From UBA6544 sp049601975 (GTDB lineage Bacteria > Pseudomonadota > Alphaproteobacteria > UBA8366): DNA of 10,367 bases. The stretch covers positions 1-10,367 of the forward strand of contig JBMYRC010000139.1 of assembly GCA_049601975.1 (NCBI GenBank), written 5' to 3'. The notes under the pieces were generated by a model. It saw only the letters and a list, made by a program, of their open reading frames with translations. It was not told the DNA's origin and did no database searches. Shown here piece by piece: positions 6,024 to 10,367 of this stretch. Both the position numbers and the translations under genes were made by a program. How positions within the stretch are numbered: position 1 is the first letter of the stretch; the number at the start of each line of letters is the position of its first letter.

Positions 6024-7103
6024 TTATTCCGCGTCGAGCGGCGCGCTGAACGGGACGCCCGGGACATGAATGCCATTCGGGCGGCCGTTTAACGTCAGGC
6101 CTTGGAAATGCTTGGTCATGCTGGGTGGGAAGGTTGGGCCGTCCTCACACGCGAGCCAGAGCCGCATGAGATGGCGCTTCTCGCTCCAATCCCGGTGATC
6201 CTCATAGGCCGTACGCGAATGCATGATGTAGTGATTATTTACGAATTGCAGATCGCCCACACGCAATTCCATATCCAAGTGAAAATCGGGCGACCCGGCC
6301 ATTGAATCTAAGTAATCCATGGCTTCTTCTTGTTTTTCGGTGACGCGTGGTACTTCCGGCATCAATTGGGCCTTGCGGATGGCGCTACGCACATAGCTCG
6401 TGCTCACGCCACCTTCATAGGGATTGAAGGTAGGTACTTCGACCCAGGGAGGCCGGTCGCCGCCAACTTCACCCCAACGGGTCCGGTAGAGAGGTTGCAT
6501 CAATGCGTCGGCGAGATCGGGCCGTTCGGCGTTCATGTGATTGTAAAGCGCCGCGGAGCTAACAATTGAACTGAGGCCGCCGGATTGCGCGGTCTTCATG
6601 CACAAGAGGCCAACCAAATCGGAATAATCGGTGTGGTAGGGCAGCCGCGCGGAGGTTTGATAGCCGCGCGCCATCGGATCGTCGTAATTCAGGCCCAAGT
6701 CTTTCACATGGCCGAGGACATGGCCCTTGGCGTTTTGTGATACAGCATAGCCGAGATGAGTACCGATGCCCCAATACATCATGGCGATATCCGCAATAGT
6801 GCGGCCCTCGATCGGCAGACCTCGTATCAATTTGAAACCGCGTCCGCGTAAGAGCTCCTCGCGGATGGTCATCAGCGTCGGCGAGAACGAGCCCAACGGA
6901 AAATCTTCGGCGACGATATCTAAAATATCCTTGCCGGTTGTCAGCGCTACTTGGGTTCCAGCGTCCAATGCGGTGGCATCGTCGGCGGAAATCTCATAGA
7001 TCCATTCGTCTTGCCGCGCCGCCATTTCCGGGCCGCACCAGACCTCCGGCCCAGAGATCGCTGGTGTATCTGAAATCGATAAATCAACCGCTGTTTCCGC
7101 CAT
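6024..7103 (-). CDS. TauD/TfdA-family Fe(II)/2-oxoglutarate dioxygenase
   Basis: A complete 359-residue member of the TauD/TfdA family of iron- and 2-oxoglutarate-dependent oxygenases. Seen, numbering from the ATG at 7103: a long N-terminal extension, LLRGRGFKLIRGLP (about 84-97), GIGTHLGYAVSQNAKGHVLG (112-131), the iron-binding HxD in LPYHTDYSDLVGL (His157, Asp159), VGDLQFVNNHYIMHSRTAYED with the distal iron His295, and KRHLMRLWL with Arg310 and Arg314 as 2-oxoglutarate anchors. The facial triad is complete, so activity is expected. The start at 7103 is preferred over an in-frame TTG at 7142 because AGGAA lies 8 bases before the ATG and nothing recognisable lies between the two codons. It is divergent from the beta-oxidation fusion and convergent with the MaoC-like gene. 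It differs clearly from the partial dioxygenase at the left edge, whose C-terminal motif is closer to classical TfdA. The substrate is unknown. Confidence 0.9.
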   Translation of the reverse strand: MAETAVDLSISDTPAISGPEVWCGPEMAARQDEWIYEISADDATALDAGTQVALTTGKDILDIVAEDFPLGSFSPTLMTIREELLRGRGFKLIRGLPIEGRTIADIAMMYWGIGTHLGYAVSQNAKGHVLGHVKDLGLNYDDPMARGYQTSARLPYHTDYSDLVGLLCMKTAQSGGLSSIVSSAALYNHMNAERPDLADALMQPLYRTRWGEVGGDRPPWVEVPTFNPYEGGVSTSYVRSAIRKAQLMPEVPRVTEKQEEAMDYLDSMAGSPDFHLDMELRVGDLQFVNNHYIMHSRTAYEDHRDWSEKRHLMRLWLACEDGPTFPPSMTKHFQGLTLNGRPNGIHVPGVPFSAPLDAE

Positions 7104-7111
7104 GACTACCG

Positions 7112-7116
7112 TTCCT
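7112..7116 (-). promoter_or_regulatory. Ribosome binding site that decides the dioxygenase start
   Basis: Minus-strand AGGAA (7116-7112) sits 8 bases upstream of the ATG at 7103. No comparable site precedes the longer TTG start at 7142, so the shorter protein is preferred. Confidence 0.65.
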
Positions 7117-7140
7117 ATCCGTCTTAGATTTCTCGTGTCC

Positions 7141-7171
7141 AATATCGTGCCATGCGCTATCTAATAGTCAA
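7141..7171 (-). promoter_or_regulatory. Candidate promoter for the minus-strand dioxygenase gene
   Basis: On the minus strand TTGACT (7171-7166) matches five of six bases of the -35 consensus. A weak -10 follows: GATATT (7146-7141, four of six, spacing 19), or ACGATA at spacing 17. The -35 abuts the CCCGGC palindrome at 7173-7187. The -10 match is poor, so this is tentative. Confidence 0.3.
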
Positions 7172-7172
7172 A

Positions 7173-7187
7173 CCCGGCTTTGCCGGG
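7173..7187. repeat. Perfect inverted repeat in the divergent gap
   Basis: CCCGGC, TTT, GCCGGG: a perfect six-base inverted repeat around three bases, located between two divergent genes (starts at 7103 minus and 7216 plus). It cannot be a terminator of a gene end here. It could be an operator, next to the candidate -35 at 7166-7171, or a hairpin in the leader of the plus-strand mRNA 16 bases upstream of its ribosome site. Confidence 0.55.
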
Positions 7188-7215
7188 AAAGTGATAACAC
7201 CTCGGGAGATATACT

Positions 7216-9303
7216 ATGTCCGAACTCGTTCGTTTCGAGAAGCGCGGCGCTATCGGCGTCATCACCGTCGACAATCCACCGGTCAATGCCTTGAGTCCCG
7301 GCGTGCCCGAAGGCATGGCGGAATGCGTGGCCAAGGGCAATGCGGACGCGGATGTAAAAGCCATGGTGCTGATCGGCCACGGCGGCAAGTTCATCGCGGG
7401 CGCCGACATCAAACAGATGGGCAAAGGCAATACCACGCCGATCGAATGGCGCGAGATGGTCGAGATGAGCGGCAAGCCGGTCGTCGCTGCGATCCAAGGC
7501 TATGCGCTTGGCGGTGGGTTGGAGACCGCGATGCTGTGCAACTATCGCATCGCGTCGGATACCGCGAAAATCGGCCAACCCGAAGTCGCCATCGGTATTA
7601 TTCCGGGCGCGGGCGGCACGCAACGGGTGCCGCGTTTGGCGGGCGTTCAAGCTGCGCTCGATATGATCGTCGGCGGCGCACATTATCCCTCAAGCGAAGG
7701 TAAGGATCTCGGGATCCTCGACGAGATATACGGTGATGAAGGGTTCTTGGACGCGGTCATCGCCTATGCGGAGAAGGTTGCCGATGTGCGGCCCTTGCCG
7801 CGTGTGCGCGATCTTGACGCCAAGCTACAGGAAGCCAGAGATAATCCGGGTATTTTTGACGCTATGCGCAAGAAGATCGCGCGCAAGGCTAGGAACCAAC
7901 GCGCTCCCTATGCCTGTATTGAGGGGGTTGAGGCGGCAGTCAATTTGCCGTTCGACGAAGGCATCGAGAAAGAGCGCGCACTTTTCCGGGAACTGGTCGG
8001 TGCGGACGAGGCGAAATCGTTGCGCTACGCCTTCTTCACTGAACGCCAGGCCCGCAACGTCCCCGACATTCCGAAAGACACGGCGGTTACAAAGGTCGGC
8101 AAGGTCGCCGTTATAGGCGGGGGCACGATGGGTAGCGGCATTACCATGACATGCGCGGATGCGGGAATTCCGGTCCGTATGTTGGAAATGAATGAAGACG
8201 CGCTTAAGGGCGCGATGGATCGTATTCGCAACACTTACGAAGTGTCGGTAAAGCGGGGATCGATCACCTCGGCGCAAGTCGAGGAACGCATGGCCTGTAT
8301 TACACCGGTCACCGCATATTCCGATCTTTCGGATTGCGATATGGTGATCGAGGCGGTTTTCGAACGGATGGACGTCAAAATTCCCGTCTTCAAGCAACTC
8401 GATCAAGCCATGAAACAGGGCGCCATTCTGGCCACCAACAGCTCGGCCCTCGATATTGACGAGATCGCAGCAGCGACGAACCGGCCTGAGAGCGTTATTG
8501 GCACTCACTTCTTCAGCCCGGCAAACGTCATGAAGCTGTTGGAGATCGTACGCGGTGAGAAGACGTCGAAGGAGATCGTCGCCTCTTGTCAGCGCTTCGC
8601 ACAGCAGATCGCCAAGGTTGGGGTGGTGTGTGGAAATTGCGACGGTTTCCTCGCCAACCGCAGCCGGGTGCCGTTTAACCTCGAGATGAATATTCTGATC
8701 GAGGACGGCGCCTTGCCCCAGGACGTGGACAAAGTGATGTACGATTTCGGCTATCCGATGGGACCATTCGCGGTGGCCGACCTGGCCGGAAACGATATCG
8801 GATGGGAAGGGCGCAAGCGCCGCTATGCGACCAATCCAGACGCCCGAATTCTGCCGATCCCAGATGCGATTTGCGAGCTCGGCCGCTTTGGCCAGAAGAC
8901 GCGCGCCGGGTGGTACGATTACAAGGAAGGCGACCGCACGCCCTATCCCTCGGACGTGGTGGAGAAGATCATCTCCGATCATCGCGAGAAGGCGGGCATC
9001 ACGCCGAAATCTTTCACGGAAGAGGAAATTTTGCGACGTATCCTATTCAGCTCGGTCAACGAAATCTGCAAGATCCTGGATGAAGGGATCGCGTATAAGG
9101 CGACCGATGCGGACGTCATGTGGCTCAACGGGTTTGGGTTCCCGCGTTATCGTGGCGGCCTGATGTTCTGGGCCGATGAGATCGGTGTAAAAGCGGTCTA
9201 CGATCAAATCTCCTCCTGGCATGACGAGCTTGGTGAGCGTTGGGCTCCGTCGCCTTATCTTAAGAAGCTTGCCGACGAGAGTAAGAGCTTCACCGGAGAC
9301 TGA
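7216..9303 (+). CDS. Fused enoyl-CoA hydratase / 3-hydroxyacyl-CoA dehydrogenase (beta-oxidation multifunctional enzyme)
   Basis: A 695-residue single-chain enzyme for steps two and three of beta-oxidation: hydration of 2-enoyl-CoA, then NAD-linked oxidation to 3-ketoacyl-CoA. The N-terminal crotonase domain (about 1-190) has FIAGADIKQM (oxyanion loop) and GYALGGGLE with Glu103 and GQPEV with Glu123, the two catalytic glutamates, at the same numbers as in rat peroxisomal MFE-1. A linker of about 100 residues follows. The NAD domain starts at VAVIGGGTMGSG (297-308), with VIEAVFE (377-383), ATNSSAL, HFFSP with catalytic His431, Glu443 in LLEIV, and CDGFLANR (475-482). Two 3HCDH C-terminal domains follow (GPFAVADLAGNDIGW and FGFPRYRGG). 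The order hydratase then dehydrogenase, and the length, match the MFE-1/FadJ layout. GGGAG lies 7 bases before the ATG. The downstream hydrolase starts 5 bases after the stop. No thiolase gene is nearby. Confidence 0.93.
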   Translation: MSELVRFEKRGAIGVITVDNPPVNALSPGVPEGMAECVAKGNADADVKAMVLIGHGGKFIAGADIKQMGKGNTTPIEWREMVEMSGKPVVAAIQGYALGGGLETAMLCNYRIASDTAKIGQPEVAIGIIPGAGGTQRVPRLAGVQAALDMIVGGAHYPSSEGKDLGILDEIYGDEGFLDAVIAYAEKVADVRPLPRVRDLDAKLQEARDNPGIFDAMRKKIARKARNQRAPYACIEGVEAAVNLPFDEGIEKERALFRELVGADEAKSLRYAFFTERQARNVPDIPKDTAVTKVGKVAVIGGGTMGSGITMTCADAGIPVRMLEMNEDALKGAMDRIRNTYEVSVKRGSITSAQVEERMACITPVTAYSDLSDCDMVIEAVFERMDVKIPVFKQLDQAMKQGAILATNSSALDIDEIAAATNRPESVIGTHFFSPANVMKLLEIVRGEKTSKEIVASCQRFAQQIAKVGVVCGNCDGFLANRSRVPFNLEMNILIEDGALPQDVDKVMYDFGYPMGPFAVADLAGNDIGWEGRKRRYATNPDARILPIPDAICELGRFGQKTRAGWYDYKEGDRTPYPSDVVEKIISDHREKAGITPKSFTEEEILRRILFSSVNEICKILDEGIAYKATDADVMWLNGFGFPRYRGGLMFWADEIGVKAVYDQISSWHDELGERWAPSPYLKKLADESKSFTGD

Positions 9304-9308
9304 TCACC

Positions 9309-10106
9309 ATGCTGGCGTTCGAGCGATGTGGAATTGGCACGCCGTCGTTGTTATTCGTCCACGGCTTTGGCTGTGCGCGTGAAGATTGGTGGGCCCAGGT
9401 CGAGCAGTTCTCCGGTGAGCACGATTGCGTTGCGGTAGACTTGCCGGGTTTCGGCCAATCTCATCCGCTCGCATCCAAAATTAGCATGTCGGCATTCGCC
9501 GATGCGATCCGCGAGGTGATGGACAGCGAAGGTATCGAGCAAGCCGTTCTCTTCGGCCATTCGATGGGCTGCCGTCCAATTGTCGAATTGTCGATTGCCT
9601 CACCCGATCGCGTGGTAGGTTTGGTGTTGGTCGATCCGGGTCGCGCGTCGGTGAATTATGAGGCCTCGAAAGCGCAGTTCGAAGCGCTGATCGAGGAGAA
9701 GGGTTTTCCTGATCACGCCCATGCCATGTTTGCGAATATGTTCTTCAATCCGAAATTTGATGATTTGAGGGACCGTCTGGCGGAGCGTGGGGCGTCGGTG
9801 CACGTCGATGTCGCGGTGGCCACATATTTAGCGATGCTGGACTGGGACGCCAATCGGTGCGAGGCCGCCTTCGACGCGGTGTCGGTGCCGGTAATGGTAC
9901 TCCAAAGCACCACCCGCGATCCGGGTGAGGATCGACGGCCACTAAAGCCGGGCGAAATGGCACCCTATCAAAAGATGATCATGGAACGTATCGAGACAGC
10001 GGAGACGTTTAGTTTCCCTGGTGTCGGGCATTTCACAATGATCGAAGCTGCGGACGCCGTCTCTGCCCGTATCCAAAAATTTATTGACGAGCGCGCCGAC
10101 GGCTAA
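9309..10106 (+). CDS. Alpha/beta-hydrolase
   Basis: A 265-residue alpha/beta-hydrolase fold protein, a typical length for single-domain esterases, thioesterases, epoxide hydrolases and C-C bond hydrolases. Seen: the oxyanion motif FVHGFG (residues 16-21), VAVDLPGFGQS (41-51), the nucleophile elbow GHSMG with Ser85, a cap region (about 112-180), VPVMVLQSTTRD with Asp204 as the likely acid, and GVGHFTMIE with His241. The Ser-Asp-His triad appears complete, so a serine hydrolase is more likely than a dehalogenase or epoxide hydrolase, which use Asp. There is no signal peptide, so it is cytoplasmic. The start is only 5 bases after the stop of the beta-oxidation fusion, with GGAG at 9294-9297 inside that gene, which points to translational coupling and a shared pathway. 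The substrate is unknown; acting on a CoA thioester or beta-keto product is an inference from context. Confidence 0.9.
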   Translation: MLAFERCGIGTPSLLFVHGFGCAREDWWAQVEQFSGEHDCVAVDLPGFGQSHPLASKISMSAFADAIREVMDSEGIEQAVLFGHSMGCRPIVELSIASPDRVVGLVLVDPGRASVNYEASKAQFEALIEEKGFPDHAHAMFANMFFNPKFDDLRDRLAERGASVHVDVAVATYLAMLDWDANRCEAAFDAVSVPVMVLQSTTRDPGEDRRPLKPGEMAPYQKMIMERIETAETFSFPGVGHFTMIEAADAVSARIQKFIDERADG

Positions 10107-10131
10107 GGTACGAATATAACAGGAGCCAACC

Positions 10132-10367
10132 ATGAGCGATGCAATCATGAACCATATCCACGAGGGCGCGGGCGATCCGCCCATCGTGTTCGTGCACGGC
10201 TATCTTTGTGAGTTGGACAATTGGCGCCACCAAATCGCGCATTTCAAGACGACCAACACGGTACTTGCCTGCGATCTGCGCGGCCTCGGCCAGACGCCGC
10301 TCGGCGATGGCGAGATGACTATCGAGCAGATGGGCAAAGACGTTGCCGACCTTTTGGCGCATCACGA
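10132..10367 (+). CDS. Second alpha/beta-hydrolase, N-terminal part (3' end outside window)
   Basis: An open frame begins at ATG 10132, with AGGAG (10121-10125) 6 bases upstream, and runs off the right edge after 78 full codons. Its protein starts MSDAIMNHIHEG and shows PPIVFVHGYLC (about 16-26, the oxyanion motif), LACDLRGLGQT (45-55) and an amphipathic segment IEQMGKDVADLL, the order expected for the first third of an alpha/beta-hydrolase. The Ser nucleophile would lie just beyond the window. It resembles the preceding hydrolase in the same blocks (FVHG, a conserved Trp about 10 residues on, DLxGxGQ), so the two may be old tandem duplicates, but they have clearly diverged. It is 25 bases downstream in the same direction, so probably in the same operon. 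Confidence 0.82.
   Translation, partial: MSDAIMNHIHEGAGDPPIVFVHGYLCELDNWRHQIAHFKTTNTVLACDLRGLGQTPLGDGEMTIEQMGKDVADLLAHH

Noticed and set aside
7104..7142. Longer minus-strand dioxygenase starting at TTG 7142
   Set aside because: There is no ribosome site there, the extra 13 residues are not conserved-looking, and AGGAA precedes ATG 7103 at good spacing.
7210..7215. TATACT as a -10 box before the beta-oxidation fusion
   Set aside because: It lies directly against the ATG, so a transcript from it could not include the start codon; the gene has a proper GGGAG site upstream.
7825..8982. 385-codon minus-strand open frame inside the beta-oxidation fusion
   Set aside because: It is antisense to conserved catalytic motifs and has no family similarity of its own.
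1..10367. CRISPR arrays, tRNA or rRNA genes, insertion sequences, defence or phage genes
   Set aside because: I saw no regularly spaced repeats, tRNA-like cloverleaf, transposase or integrase motif on either strand; every sizeable segment is accounted for by metabolic genes.

Overview
The window reads as bacterial chromosome from a fairly GC-rich organism, dense with genes and with Shine-Dalgarno sites in front of most starts. The protein families, codon use and gene mix (2-oxoglutarate dioxygenases, a TcuA-like flavoprotein, MaoC-type dehydratase, single-chain beta-oxidation enzyme, soluble PQQ-type sugar dehydrogenase) best fit an alphaproteobacterium. That placement is an inference from family resemblance, as no rRNA or other marker is present. 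I see no tRNA, rRNA, insertion sequence, CRISPR array, integrase or phage gene, and no gene-free stretch longer than about 115 bases.

Layout. (1) 1-2903, plus strand: the 3' end of a TauD/TfdA-type dioxygenase gene, an FAD-dependent dehydrogenase/reductase of the fumarate-reductase flavoprotein class, and an NAD(P)-dependent dehydrogenase of the 3-hydroxyisobutyrate dehydrogenase family. (2) 2927-4126, minus strand: an exported PQQ-dependent sugar dehydrogenase, convergent with block 1. (3) 4172-5993, plus strand: a membrane fatty-acid-desaturase-type di-iron enzyme and a two-hotdog MaoC-like protein, with the ribosome site of the second gene overlapping the stop of the first. This block diverges from block 2 across a 45-base gap holding a perfect extended -10 promoter. 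(4) 6024-7103, minus strand: a complete second TauD/TfdA dioxygenase, convergent with block 3. (5) 7216-10367, plus strand: a fused enoyl-CoA hydratase/3-hydroxyacyl-CoA dehydrogenase followed by two adjacent alpha/beta-hydrolases, the second cut off by the window end.

Taken together this looks like a catabolic neighbourhood for an organic acid or acyl compound. Iron/2-oxoglutarate and di-iron oxygenases could activate a substrate, flavin and nicotinamide dehydrogenases oxidise it, and the hydratase/dehydrogenase plus hydrolases process it as a CoA ester or release the product. No CoA ligase, thiolase, transporter or regulator lies inside the window, so the substrate cannot be named and the pathway is inference. 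The points most worth following are the likely leaderless, possibly bidirectional promoter at 4159-4165, the MaoC-like protein that lacks the usual catalytic Asp, a beta-oxidation fusion paired with hydrolases rather than a thiolase, and hairpins that contain the stop codons at both convergent gene ends.
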